In this document: positions 1 through 7,768 of the stretch, piece after piece | How positions within the stretch are numbered: the stretch's first letter is position 1 | Layout: the number at the start of each line of letters is the position of its first letter | NCBI GenBank assembly: GCA_900555635.1 | Contig: USLU01000082.1 | Location: 1 to 23,603, forward strand | DNA from: an uncultured Bacteroides sp. | GTDB lineage: Bacteria > Bacteroidota > Bacteroidia > Bacteroidales > Bacteroidaceae | Direction of reading: 5' to 3' | Length of the DNA: 23,603 nucleotides | The notes under the pieces: generated by a model | The model's input: the letters and a program-made list of their open reading frames with translations, nothing else | Told to the model about the DNA's origin: nothing | Database searches by the model: none | Made by a program: the position numbers and the translations under genes

Positions 1-36
1 TTCAGGGGGTCAGTTTCAAGTGGACGAGAGGGGGCA
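1..36. mobile_element. Possible terminus of an IS21-type insertion sequence
   Basis: The first bases carry a G-rich string, GGGGGTCAGTTTCAAGTGGA at 5-24, followed by another G run ending in CA at 35-36. Repeated GGGTCAGTTT-type units near TG/CA ends are, from general knowledge, typical of IS21-family termini. The reading frame of the sensor gene on the minus strand runs into this string and stops at 2-4, as expected if an element inserted there. No transposase is visible because the window ends. The exact boundary is uncertain and could lie anywhere from about 30 to 56. Confidence 0.4.
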
Positions 37-583
37 ACGGAGACTGGATTTTCCAGGCGGTTGACAGATAAGCATTCATCAGACATAATTTGGCGGAAAT
101 CATACCTTGTACATTATCCAGTTTCCCCGCAAGCTCAAACATCTCTTCTGCTTGGGTAATACTGTATTCTATTTTCTTCTTGATAATGTACATGGTGACT
201 TCCGCCCTTTTTCCCTGGAAGTAGGAGTTGTAGCATTTGTGTTTCAAAGCTGCATCTGATAGCCTATCCATCCACATTGACATATTGCTCTCATTCTGAT
301 GATTAAAGTAATAGATTACATGCCCATACATGGCAAGGCATTGAAATTCAGCGTCATTATGAGCTGAAGATTCTTTCAATAATTTGTCCAGATAGTATAT
401 GCAGGAGGGTGACATCTGATCCAAACAAGCCAGAGTGTAAAGCGTGTTGAACCGTTCTTTTTCCATCGGCTGGGCGCTTAGCACCTTTAACAGACTGTCT
501 TTAATGTCTTCATTGTTGTCTGCGGATATTTTTGTTATCCCTGCCCACGCAAACAGAGCGAATAAGATTAATAATCGTTTCAT
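2..583 (-). pseudogene. Truncated TPR-type sensor protein (5' part of a probable histidine kinase gene)
   Basis: The start is taken as the ATG at 583, which gives a clean signal peptide (MKRLLILFALFAWAGITKISA, about 21 residues); a longer frame from a TTG at 658 would overlap the preceding gene. The stop of the upstream kinase gene lies one base before this start, so the two are translationally coupled. What remains is a helical, TPR-like periplasmic region of about 182 residues with the same plan as the N-terminus of the upstream kinase: signal peptide, then paired helices. It ends in about eleven out-of-character residues (LPPLVHLKLTP) encoded by the G-rich string at the window edge. There is no membrane segment or kinase domain. 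I infer a second TPR histidine kinase truncated by an insertion. A genuinely short secreted TPR protein is the alternative. Confidence 0.6.
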
Positions 584-584
584 G

Positions 585-2423
585 TTATTGTTTTTGTTCG
601 GTTGGGTGAATCGGATGTGTGAAGCAGAAACGGCATCCGGCTGTATATTCTGAATCAATCCAGATCTTGCCGCCTATCCGTTCGATGATAAGCTGGCAAA
701 TGGATAGTCCTAATCCTGTTCCCTGAGCGTTTTCGTTCAATTTCTCGAAGCGGTTGAATATCTTGCTATGCTGTTCCAGTGGAATGCCACAACCGGTATC
801 AGACACCGTGAATAAAGCTGTATGTTCCGATTGCATGGCGACTTCAAGGGTTATACTGCCACTGGAAGTAAATTTGGTGGAATTTATCAGCAGGTTGATG
901 AGCAATTGTTGCAGGCGGGAGTCATCGGTATATAGGTTCAAAGAGTCCAATGGAGTTTTGAATAAGACTTCTGCCTGGGTTTGTTTCACTTTGTTTACGG
1001 TATCGATGACATTATGGCAAATGCTGATGGCGTCGCAATACTGGAGTTTGAACTTCATTTTTCCTATACCAAGATTGGACAGGTCTATTACGTCGTTAAT
1101 CAGCTTTAGCAATAAATCGGAGTTTTGCTGTATGACTTCACTGCATTGCCGCTGCGTTTCCTCATCGAGCCCTTTATCCGTCAATAGTGTGGAAAAACCG
1201 GAGATGGCACTTAACGGCGTACGGATTTCATGACTCATGTTGGATAGAAAAAGACTTTTCGTTTGAATCGCTTTTTCCAGCTTTTGCTGTGATTCTTCCA
1301 ACCGGATTTTGGAGGTTGCTATCTGTCTGTTTTGTTTCCGGATGTGCCATGAGAAGAAAAGGATGATTCCCAGGATTGTAAACCCGCCCAACAGTCCGCC
1401 CATAAGAATCCGGTTGACTTCGGCTTCATTTTCAACCTTCATCCTGTTTTCTTGGAAAGAGGCTCTCAGACTATTGATTCTATGTGCGTAACTGGGTGCG
1501 ACAACAGAATCTGTAATTTCGCTGATTTCTTCATATACCGGGATTGCTTCTTCCAGGAGTCCCATTTTTTTCAGTAAACGGGCTTTGTCATAGGCAATGT
1601 ACAAATAGTCTATGGAGCTCTGCTTATGGGTGATATTGTCCAAAATGTCATTATAGCACTGCAAGGCAAGTTTGTAGTTGCCCACAGCTTCATTGTATTC
1701 TCCCTTTGCATAAAGATAGGTGAAGTATAGGTAGGGTGAACGGTCTGATTGGTAGATCTGCTCGACTTTCATAAGACAATCACTTGCTTTCTGCATATCC
1801 TTTTTACGGATAAAGTAAGAAACATCTGTTGCAAGAGTCAGGAACTGCGAAGAAGGATTTGCTTTGCTCTCGGACTGTAGTTTGAGGAGCATTTCCCTGT
1901 ATGTTTCCATTTCTTGCATTTTTTCTTGCATCATAAGAAGAGAGATGAGATTATAAATAGCGGTTTCTTTATAATAGTTGTTCCTTGAATGTTGTACCGG
2001 ATAGGAAATGGCTTCTTTATAAGAATTGATGGCTTGCTGCGGCATATTGGAGCAATAATAGGCATCTCCGATCGCCACGATGGAAAGTGCGATTCCCAAA
2101 TCATAATGGATTGCTTCGGCCTTTTCATACATTTGCCTGGCTTCGTCGATGGAGCGCCCAATCTCTCCACGCCAGGAATAGAGAGATACTAATAATTGTC
2201 TGATTCGGAAAAACAATTCTATCTTTCCATCTTTTTCCAGCATCGGGCTTACTTGCTGTCCCCAAAGGATGACACTGTCTATAGGAGTGATGGAGTCATG
2301 TGTGACATGGTTGTCAATCAGATGCTGCAATATGGATATGTGCCTTTTGTTAGACTCCTCGGAATGCAACGGAAGTAAAAACAAGGTACTTACTATGAAT
2401 AATAGGAATATGCTCTTTTTCAT
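585..2423 (-). CDS. TPR-containing membrane sensor histidine kinase
   Basis: A 612-residue protein with a signal peptide or N-terminal membrane anchor (residues 1-20), a long helical periplasmic region with TPR-like repeats (about 45-330), one membrane segment (about 338-360), a short coiled coil (365-390) and a cytoplasmic kinase core. The H-box SNMSHEIRTPL places the phosphorylated histidine at His398. The N-box lies around 503-518 (Asn515 expected to bind Mg-ATP). The G1 box DTGCGIP is at 542-548, the F-box at 556-560 and the G2 box GTGLGLS at 568-574. There is no receiver or DNA-binding domain, unlike the one-piece hybrid two-component systems common in Bacteroides. It follows the AraC gene by 12 bases and precedes the truncated second sensor by one base, so all three form one transcription unit. 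The signal sensed is unknown. Confidence 0.9.
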   Translation of the reverse strand: MKKSIFLLFIVSTLFLLPLHSEESNKRHISILQHLIDNHVTHDSITPIDSVILWGQQVSPMLEKDGKIELFFRIRQLLVSLYSWRGEIGRSIDEARQMYEKAEAIHYDLGIALSIVAIGDAYYCSNMPQQAINSYKEAISYPVQHSRNNYYKETAIYNLISLLMMQEKMQEMETYREMLLKLQSESKANPSSQFLTLATDVSYFIRKKDMQKASDCLMKVEQIYQSDRSPYLYFTYLYAKGEYNEAVGNYKLALQCYNDILDNITHKQSSIDYLYIAYDKARLLKKMGLLEEAIPVYEEISEITDSVVAPSYAHRINSLRASFQENRMKVENEAEVNRILMGGLLGGFTILGIILFFSWHIRKQNRQIATSKIRLEESQQKLEKAIQTKSLFLSNMSHEIRTPLSAISGFSTLLTDKGLDEETQRQCSEVIQQNSDLLLKLINDVIDLSNLGIGKMKFKLQYCDAISICHNVIDTVNKVKQTQAEVLFKTPLDSLNLYTDDSRLQQLLINLLINSTKFTSSGSITLEVAMQSEHTALFTVSDTGCGIPLEQHSKIFNRFEKLNENAQGTGLGLSICQLIIERIGGKIWIDSEYTAGCRFCFTHPIHPTEQKQ

Positions 2424-2435
2424 AATGTAATTGGT

Positions 2436-3083
2436 TTATGAGTGTTCATAATACTCTATCTGTGATGTGTCTTTTGCATTTTCGGCTGCATATTGGCTTG
2501 GACTTACCTTGTATTCAGCCATGAAACACTTGGAAAAATAAGAAGGGTTTGAATAGCCTACTCTATACATGACCTCTGATACTGTAAATTCCCCGTGCGA
2601 TAGAAGTAGGGCGGCTTTGGCCATTCTTACCCGTCGGATAAGGTTTACCGGTGTAGTGCCTGTCAGTTGTTTGATTTTGCGATATAACAGTTTCTTGCTC
2701 ATTCTTAGTAGTTGGCAAAGCATAGTGACATTGAACTCCGTATTTTCTATGTGCTCTTCTAGGATAGAGGCAAGCTCGTCAATGAAGGCTTTCTTCATTG
2801 GTGCCTGTTTGTTTTCAGCAAGGTCGCATGAAATCACTTTTTTCGGTTTTAAAATACTTTCTAATGCTTTTCTGGTTTGTAATAAGCGGGTCAGTTGCAG
2901 ATTGAGTTCCTCGATATCGATTGGATTTTGTGAGTATTCTATATCGTCCTTATCCGGTAAGTATATCCGGATAACTATTGATTTTTCCTCTTGAACAATA
3001 GAAATGTCGATGTCTCTTCCAATATTTGGAATAAACTTCATGTCGTCAGTAATCTCATTTATTATTTTAAGAAGTTCTTTCAT
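2436..3083 (-). CDS. AraC-family DNA-binding protein without a receiver domain, partner of the TPR kinase
   Basis: A 215-residue protein. Residues about 97-198 form an AraC-type DNA-binding domain with two helix-turn-helix units (near 117-138 and 166-188); LYRKIKQLTGTTP and VGYSNPSYFSKCF match the C-terminal module of Bacteroides hybrid two-component systems. Residues 1-90 are a short region I do not recognise; they show no receiver fold and no obvious phospho-acceptor Asp in the usual surroundings. It is the first gene of a tight unit (12 bases to the kinase gene), so it is likely that kinase's output, but phosphotransfer through a canonical receiver is not possible from what is encoded here. 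The start is the ATG at 3083; the frame has no better upstream start. Confidence 0.85.
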   Translation of the reverse strand: MKELLKIINEITDDMKFIPNIGRDIDISIVQEEKSIVIRIYLPDKDDIEYSQNPIDIEELNLQLTRLLQTRKALESILKPKKVISCDLAENKQAPMKKAFIDELASILEEHIENTEFNVTMLCQLLRMSKKLLYRKIKQLTGTTPVNLIRRVRMAKAALLLSHGEFTVSEVMYRVGYSNPSYFSKCFMAEYKVSPSQYAAENAKDTSQIEYYEHS

Positions 3084-3127
3084 TACTTATCTGTTCATCT
3101 TGATGCAAATGCTACATTATCTTGAAC

Positions 3128-4003
3128 TTAAATGAAAAGATTGTTCCGATATTCTGATGGAGTCATACCCGTATGTTCTCGAAAGAAGCGTGTCATTGTA
3201 GAGTTCGACTGAAAATTGGTTCTTGAAACTACTTCTTTGATTTCAAGATTGGAGTCCTTTAATAAAGCTTTTATTTCGAGTATAGTATATTTTACAATCC
3301 ATTCTTTAGCCGAACGTCCGGTGTTATCCGTAATCAGCATTGTCAGGTACTTGGGTGAAATACACATTTTCTCGGCATAAAATGCGACATCGCGACTTAT
3401 AGTATGATGTTCTATAATCAGGCAAAAAAAGTCAAAGACCAATTTTTCTTTTCGTGAATATTTTATGGATTTGGCAGCTTGGGGATTGTTTTTGTAAACG
3501 ACGTACATATCCCAATAGAATACTCTCAACAAGTTAATGACTGACTCCCTTCTGAAGAAATTGCAGGGCATATCCACACGAAAAGTCAATATGTAGCAGA
3601 AATGAATGAACCGTTTGCATTCTTCTTCGCAGAGCGGGGAACTATAATTCTTCCTCATATAAAAGAAATAGTCAAGAGTGGGTCTGTAAACTCCGCTTAT
3701 TGTATCCATAAATAATTTCTTGGGTACTTTGAGAAATACCATAGAAAAGTCATTGCTGATCTCAGTTATACTGGCCAATTGATAAGGGAAAATTGTCACC
3801 AAATCATTCTTTGTAACTTTCCGTTTGTTTGAAAAAACATTGAAAAGTGCGGACCCTCCGGTGCATACTCCATTTATTCCCTCTTCGAGATAGGCAGGCG
3901 TCTCTGTGAGAGGTAAATCACTGATTCTTGTATAAACATTGAATTCTTCCAAGTCAAACGTTCTGTTCAAAAAGGGTTTGCTGCCTTTTATTGTATCTAT
4001 CAT
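3128..4003 (-). CDS. AraC-family transcriptional regulator
   Basis: A 291-residue protein if started at the ATG at 4003, which gives MIDTIKGSKP and suits the family; an in-frame ATG at 4075 would add 24 residues, and neither has a clear ribosome binding site. Residues about 1-170 are an AraC-type N-terminal sensing region. Residues about 195-290 form the DNA-binding domain; CISPKYLTMLITDNTG is the first recognition region and FQSNSTMTRFFREHTGMTPSEYR the second helix-turn-helix with its conserved tail. It lies 44 bases upstream of the AraC/kinase unit on the same strand and could be cotranscribed or control it. The surrounding DNA is noticeably AT-rich compared with the glycogen region. The ligand is unknown. 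Confidence 0.85.
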   Translation of the reverse strand: MIDTIKGSKPFLNRTFDLEEFNVYTRISDLPLTETPAYLEEGINGVCTGGSALFNVFSNKRKVTKNDLVTIFPYQLASITEISNDFSMVFLKVPKKLFMDTISGVYRPTLDYFFYMRKNYSSPLCEEECKRFIHFCYILTFRVDMPCNFFRRESVINLLRVFYWDMYVVYKNNPQAAKSIKYSRKEKLVFDFFCLIIEHHTISRDVAFYAEKMCISPKYLTMLITDNTGRSAKEWIVKYTILEIKALLKDSNLEIKEVVSRTNFQSNSTMTRFFREHTGMTPSEYRNNLFI

Positions 4004-4121
4004 AAATATTTTATATAATCTTGCTAAATTACGAAAGAAATCTGTATTTAGATAAATTGTTCTAAAATGGCACATATTTACTGAAGTTCCGTTGAAATAA
4101 ATGCGCTATTGACTGTACAAA

Positions 4122-4152
4122 AAGAGGATATGCTTTACGAGCACATCCTCTT
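4122..4152 (-). terminator. Intrinsic terminator of the Crp/Fnr gene
   Basis: Arms 4122-4134 and 4140-4152 pair over 12 of 13 positions with a five-base loop. Read on the minus strand the hairpin is followed by a run of five T, so it ends transcription of the regulator encoded just to its right and separates it from the AraC gene. Confidence 0.8.
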
Positions 4153-4176
4153 ATTAATTTTATAAACGATGGTTTC

Positions 4177-4839
4177 TTAAAGTAGCTTTCTCACTTCCGG
4201 AATCAATATTTCTCCGCGGTGTAGTTCGAGTAATCCTTCTCCCTGCATGGCATTTAGTGCTTTCGATACTCCCATGCGGGTGTCGTTGACAACTTGGGCA
4301 AGTTCTTCCATCTTTATTTTCAGAATCTTCTCTCCAGAAGTACGTTCTACATGAGTTAGTATGAAACTGGAAATACGTTTTTCCAGACAGTCTGCGGGTT
4401 TCTCCCAAAGGCGAGTGTTCAGACTTTGTGCCCGATTACTGATGACATTCATATAATTCAGCCGGAATATCTCGTACTTAAATAACTCATTCATCACAAA
4501 TGCTTTGCTGATGCTTACTGTATGTACTTCGTCATGTGCCAGATAGGTTGATACATAAGCTGTATTCATACCGAACATAGACTGAGGCTCTATCAATAGC
4601 GGAGCTTGTAGGTACTCTGTAAAGCTGTATGAAGAATCTGATGATAAAGTGGTAGATGCCACTTCACCTTTTAGAATAAACATGAACCGGTCACAAGTAG
4701 AACCTGCTTTCAGTATGACTTCTCCGGCTTTGTATTTGGCAAAGTGTAGTTTTACTTTGCCTACTATACAGGTTAAATCTTCTTGGGCTAATCCTTGAAA
4801 TAGTGGTAGTTGTAATAATGTATCGAACATTGTATTCAT
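4177..4839 (-). CDS. Crp/Fnr-family transcriptional regulator
   Basis: A 220-residue protein of typical family length. Residues about 15-120 match the cyclic-nucleotide-binding beta-roll; YKAGEVILKAGSTCDRFMFI and LKGEV are the recognisable part. Residues about 150-218 hold the winged helix-turn-helix; MEELAQVVNDTRMGVSKALN fits the recognition helix region. I see no Fnr-type N-terminal cysteine cluster for an Fe-S centre, so an oxygen sensor of the Fnr kind is unlikely. It is transcribed divergently from the amidohydrolase gene across 171 bases, which makes that gene a plausible target. The start is the ATG at 4839; a second ATG three codons in (4830) is equally possible. It has its own promoter and terminator. 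Confidence 0.88.
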   Translation of the reverse strand: MNTMFDTLLQLPLFQGLAQEDLTCIVGKVKLHFAKYKAGEVILKAGSTCDRFMFILKGEVASTTLSSDSSYSFTEYLQAPLLIEPQSMFGMNTAYVSTYLAHDEVHTVSISKAFVMNELFKYEIFRLNYMNVISNRAQSLNTRLWEKPADCLEKRISSFILTHVERTSGEKILKIKMEELAQVVNDTRMGVSKALNAMQGEGLLELHRGEILIPEVRKLL

Positions 4840-4864
4840 ATAGTTTCTTTTTTCTAGTCTTAAA

Positions 4865-4896
4865 CAAAAGTAGCTATTATCGAGGTGTGTAGTAAA
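4865..4896 (-). promoter_or_regulatory. Bacteroides-type promoter for the Crp/Fnr gene
   Basis: On the minus strand a TACTTTTG box (complement of 4865-4872) fits the TAnnTTTG -7 consensus, with TTTA (complement of 4893-4896) 20 bases upstream in the -33 position. This leaves a leader of roughly 20 bases. Confidence 0.65.
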
Positions 4897-5010
4897 CTCT
4901 TTGCCTCTCTTTTTGTTTTTTTTATTAATTCTTAAACGTGCTATTCATTCATAACCCTTTAGGAATTAGAGAAGTTAAATCGTGTGTCACTAAAATAAGT
5001 ATCATACAAT

Positions 5011-6273
5011 ATGAGTCAGTTTACATTAATCAATGACGTCCAAATATTTGACGGACATAATGAGAGAACCGTTCGGGGTAATATTCTGATTGAAGGTAAT
5101 CAGATAAAAGCTATATCAAAAGTTCCTACATTAACAGGAACGGATGGCAGTTTTGAGGTTATTGAGGGGCAGGGCAGGTTTTTAATGCCCGGGCTTATTG
5201 ATGCCCATTGGCATGCATATATGTCGTGCAATACCATGATGGATCTACTTACAGCAGATGTGGCTTATACCCAGTTTAAAGCCGGGCGTGAAGCCGGTGC
5301 AACCTTACTTCGCGGATTTACAACCATTCGTGATGCCGGTGGACCTGTTTTTGGCTTAAAGCGTGCCATTGATGAAGGAATTATTGCCGGTCCGAGAATT
5401 TATCCCAGTGGTTCACTTATTTCTCAGACTGGTGGTCATGGCGACTTTAGGGCAGTTTATGAGGAACCTCGTCCTTTTAATTGTTGTGGATTGACACATA
5501 CGGAAGAGATAGGTGCAGCTATAATAGCTGATGGGGTAGAAGCTGTAACGGTTGCTGCCCGTAATAATCTTCGTTTGGGAGCCAGCCAGATAAAATTAAT
5601 GACTGGTGGGGGAGTGGCATCTTTGTATGACCGATTGGAAGATACGCAGTTTTTTGAAGAAGAAATTCATGCTGCCGTAAAAGCTGCAGAAGATGCAGGT
5701 ACTTACGTAATGGTACATGTGTATGTGCCTAAAGCAATACGCAGAGCTATCCAGGCAGGGGTGAGGAGCATAGAGCATGGGCATTTGATAGATGAACCTA
5801 CTATGGAGCTGATTGCTCAAAAGGATGTGTGGCTCAGTATGCAGCCTTTTACTTTGGAAGATAATCAGTTTCCAACGAAAGAACAACAGGCTAAACATGA
5901 ATTGGTGGTTCATGGAACAGATAATACTTATCAGTTAGCAAAAAAATATCAGGTAAAAGTAGCATGGGGTACAGATCTTTTGTTCAATCCTGCTAATACG
6001 AAGAACCAGAACAAAGGAATTCTTAAATTACAACGATGGTTTAGTAACTTTGAAATTTTAAAGATGGTGACACATGATAATGCCCAACTTCTTTCTCTTT
6101 CCGGCATAAGAAATCCTTATCCGGGTAAATTGGGAGTGATTGAAGAAGGAGCTTTGGCCGACCTGATATTGGTGGATGGTGATGCACTTAAGGATATTAC
6201 TTTGCTAGGAGATCCGGAAAATAATTTTTTAATGATAATGAAAGATGGCAAGATAGTTAAGAACAGTTTATAG
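5011..6273 (+). CDS. Metal-dependent amidohydrolase (imidazolonepropionase/Xaa-Pro dipeptidase-like)
   Basis: A 420-residue amidohydrolase-superfamily protein. Metal ligands are readable: HWH at 66-68 after GLID, a probable carboxylated Lys195 in SQIKLMTGGG, His236 in VMVHVYVP, His256 or His258 in SIEHGHL, and Asp322 in AWGTD. The N- and C-terminal strands (residues 1-60 and 370-420) form the small beta-sandwich usual in the superfamily; ALADLILVDGD is its C-terminal signature. The pattern fits the subgroup that includes imidazolonepropionase-like enzymes and cytoplasmic prolidases; the substrate cannot be read from the sequence. No signal peptide, so the protein is cytoplasmic. It is a single gene divergent from the Crp/Fnr regulator, followed at once by the promoter of the next gene. 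I found no convincing promoter in front of it. Confidence 0.85.
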   Translation: MSQFTLINDVQIFDGHNERTVRGNILIEGNQIKAISKVPTLTGTDGSFEVIEGQGRFLMPGLIDAHWHAYMSCNTMMDLLTADVAYTQFKAGREAGATLLRGFTTIRDAGGPVFGLKRAIDEGIIAGPRIYPSGSLISQTGGHGDFRAVYEEPRPFNCCGLTHTEEIGAAIIADGVEAVTVAARNNLRLGASQIKLMTGGGVASLYDRLEDTQFFEEEIHAAVKAAEDAGTYVMVHVYVPKAIRRAIQAGVRSIEHGHLIDEPTMELIAQKDVWLSMQPFTLEDNQFPTKEQQAKHELVVHGTDNTYQLAKKYQVKVAWGTDLLFNPANTKNQNKGILKLQRWFSNFEILKMVTHDNAQLLSLSGIRNPYPGKLGVIEEGALADLILVDGDALKDITLLGDPENNFLMIMKDGKIVKNSL

Positions 6274-6292
6274 CCTCAATCCTTAAAAAATG

Positions 6293-6324
6293 TTTCGTAA
6301 TTCTATATTTATTCATTATCTTTG
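6293..6324 (+). promoter_or_regulatory. Bacteroides-type promoter for the MarC-family gene
   Basis: TATCTTTG at 6317-6324 matches TAnnTTTG exactly, with TTTC at 6293-6296 in the -33 position and a 20-base spacer. A strong Shine-Dalgarno sequence, AAAAGGAGG at 6331-6339, follows before the ATG at 6345. Confidence 0.75.
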
Positions 6325-6344
6325 CAGAAAAAAAGGAGGATGAT

Positions 6345-6944
6345 ATGTTGTCAGCATTTAATTGGCAGCAAATGACCAGTGCTTTTATCGTACTGTTTGC
6401 TGTAATAGATATTATTGGCTCTATTCCCATCATTATTAATTTGAAGGAAAAAGGGAAAGATGTGAACGCATTGAAGGCAACTTTGATATCGTTTGCTTTG
6501 TTAATTGGCTTCTTCTATGCTGGAGATATGATGCTGAAGTTATTTCATGTCGATATCGAATCGTTTGCGGTTGCAGGTGCATTCGTCATTTTCCTGATGT
6601 CTTTGGAAATGATTCTTGATGTGGAAATCTTTAAAAATCAAGGTCCTATAAAAGAGGCTACATTGGTGCCGTTAGTGTTTCCGTTATTAGCAGGTGCAGG
6701 TGCTTTCACTACTTTACTTTCCTTACGTGCGGAGTATGCCAGTATCAATATCATTATTGCATTAGTGTTGAATATGGTATGGGTCTATTTCGTAGTCAGT
6801 ATGACCGGGCGTGTAGAACGCTTCCTAGGTAAAGGCGGTATATACATTATCCGCAAATTTTTCGGAATTATCCTGCTGGCAATCGCTGTAAGATTGTTTA
6901 TGGCTAATATATCGTTATTGATCGACTCGTTTCAGAAGCCTTGA
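6345..6944 (+). CDS. MarC-family integral membrane protein
   Basis: A 199-residue protein with about six hydrophobic segments (roughly 12-32, 43-62, 72-92, 104-124, 133-152 and 168-192). The opening FIVLFAVIDIIGSIPIII and the PLVFPLLAGAGAFTTLLSL stretch are characteristic of the MarC family, often annotated as NAAT transporters, although the transported substrate is not established. Length matches the family. It has its own promoter and an excellent ribosome binding site. Its 3' end overlaps the convergent rhomboid gene by 13 bases, so no terminator fits between them. Confidence 0.88.
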   Translation: MLSAFNWQQMTSAFIVLFAVIDIIGSIPIIINLKEKGKDVNALKATLISFALLIGFFYAGDMMLKLFHVDIESFAVAGAFVIFLMSLEMILDVEIFKNQGPIKEATLVPLVFPLLAGAGAFTTLLSLRAEYASINIIIALVLNMVWVYFVVSMTGRVERFLGKGGIYIIRKFFGIILLAIAVRLFMANISLLIDSFQKP

Positions 6945-7606
6945 TCCATAGAATCGTCTAGCTTAGGGGCTACTTCGGCGGCCTCTATCTCTTCTTCTTC
7001 TGTTTCATCTGCAAATGGGTCGGGGCGTTGTGGTCCTTTCCCCATAAACCCTATAGCGCAAAGTGTACCTGCAATTGCTCCACTGAGATGCCCTTCCCAT
7101 GAAGTGGTTGTTTTGGCAAACTGTGGGAGCATATTCCAGATTAGTCCGCCATACAGGAAGGTAATCAAAAGAGATATGGCTATGAGTGGTATATGTTTGC
7201 GTAGGATACCACTGAAGAATAGGAAGAATGCCAAACCGTAAATAATGCCGCTGGCCCCGATATGCCATCCGGGTTTACCTATAATAAAAGTAAGCACGCC
7301 GCATCCCACCCAAATAGCAAAGAATATGTAAGAGGCGATATGTCTGTAAAAGTAGAACAAGCACCATGAAAGAAAAAATAGTGGAATCGTATTTGCGAAT
7401 AGGTGTTTGAAACTGCTATGTATCAATGGATGCGCAAAAATACCGAATACACCGTATTTTTGCATTGGATATACTCCCAGGCGTGTAAAATTCCAGTTCA
7501 TTCCAACTTCAAAAAACTTTAAAATATAAAGAATGAATAGAAGAAATAATGGAATTATTGTCGCTAAAGCCATTCGGCGTATGTCAGGTCTCGTATTATT
7601 GTACAT
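6932..7606 (-). CDS. Rhomboid-family intramembrane serine protease
   Basis: A 224-residue six-helix membrane protein from the ATG at 7606; a TTG at 7627 would add seven residues but is less likely. The catalytic dyad is visible as Ser119 in GASG and His173 in EGHLSGAIAG, and the oxyanion region appears as HSSFKHLFAN (His68, Asn72). These are the conserved rhomboid positions, so the enzyme should be active, cleaving transmembrane substrates in the inner membrane. After the last helix there is an acidic cytoplasmic tail (about residues 195-224, rich in Glu and Asp). Its 3' end lies inside the end of the convergent MarC-family gene. Its promoter is not clear; a TAGTATTG box just upstream is one base off consensus. 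Confidence 0.9.
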   Translation of the reverse strand: MYNNTRPDIRRMALATIIPLFLLFILYILKFFEVGMNWNFTRLGVYPMQKYGVFGIFAHPLIHSSFKHLFANTIPLFFLSWCLFYFYRHIASYIFFAIWVGCGVLTFIIGKPGWHIGASGIIYGLAFFLFFSGILRKHIPLIAISLLITFLYGGLIWNMLPQFAKTTTSWEGHLSGAIAGTLCAIGFMGKGPQRPDPFADETEEEEIEAAEVAPKLDDSMDQGF

Positions 7607-7674
7607 AGGTTTGCTATTTTTGTACAATACTACACATTATTTGCTTGAAAAACGAAAAAAAACTGACTTTTTAT

Positions 7675-7704
7675 TTTGCCCTTAATCTTTAATTCGTATT
7701 TTTG
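7675..7704 (+). promoter_or_regulatory. Bacteroides-type promoter of the GH133-GT4-GH57 operon
   Basis: TATTTTTG at 7697-7704 matches TAnnTTTG, with TTTG at 7675-7678 and an 18-base spacer, slightly shorter than the usual 19-21. Transcription should begin near 7709-7712, leaving a leader of about 60 bases. Confidence 0.65.
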
Positions 7705-7709
7705 GGCAT

Positions 7710-7738
7710 CGCTACAAGGTATGTAGCGCATGATACCT
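7710..7738 (+). promoter_or_regulatory. Leader element able to form an H-type pseudoknot
   Basis: Two perfect six-base inverted repeats interlock: CGCTAC (7710-7715) with GTAGCG (7723-7728), and AGGTAT (7717-7722) with ATACCT (7733-7738). The left arm of the second sits in the loop of the first, which is the order of an H-type pseudoknot, with loops of 1, 0 and 4 bases. It would lie at the very 5' end of the predicted transcript. The outer repeat could equally be a protein operator at the transcription start. Confidence 0.4.
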
Positions 7739-7768
7739 GAATAATTAACCTTTAAATAATGCACAACT

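Noticed and set aside
584..658. Upstream extension of the truncated sensor to a TTG at 658
   Set aside because: It overlaps the end of the kinase gene and buries a good signal peptide that begins at the ATG at 583.
3084..3127. Possible promoter (TAGCATTTG on the minus strand) before the receiver-less AraC gene
   Set aside because: It has three bases instead of two between TA and TTTG and no convincing -33 box.
4986..4991. Another GTCACT upstream of the amidohydrolase gene
   Set aside because: A single hexamer with no second copy at 21 bases and no TGCCT element, so not comparable to the LytTR-type repeat.
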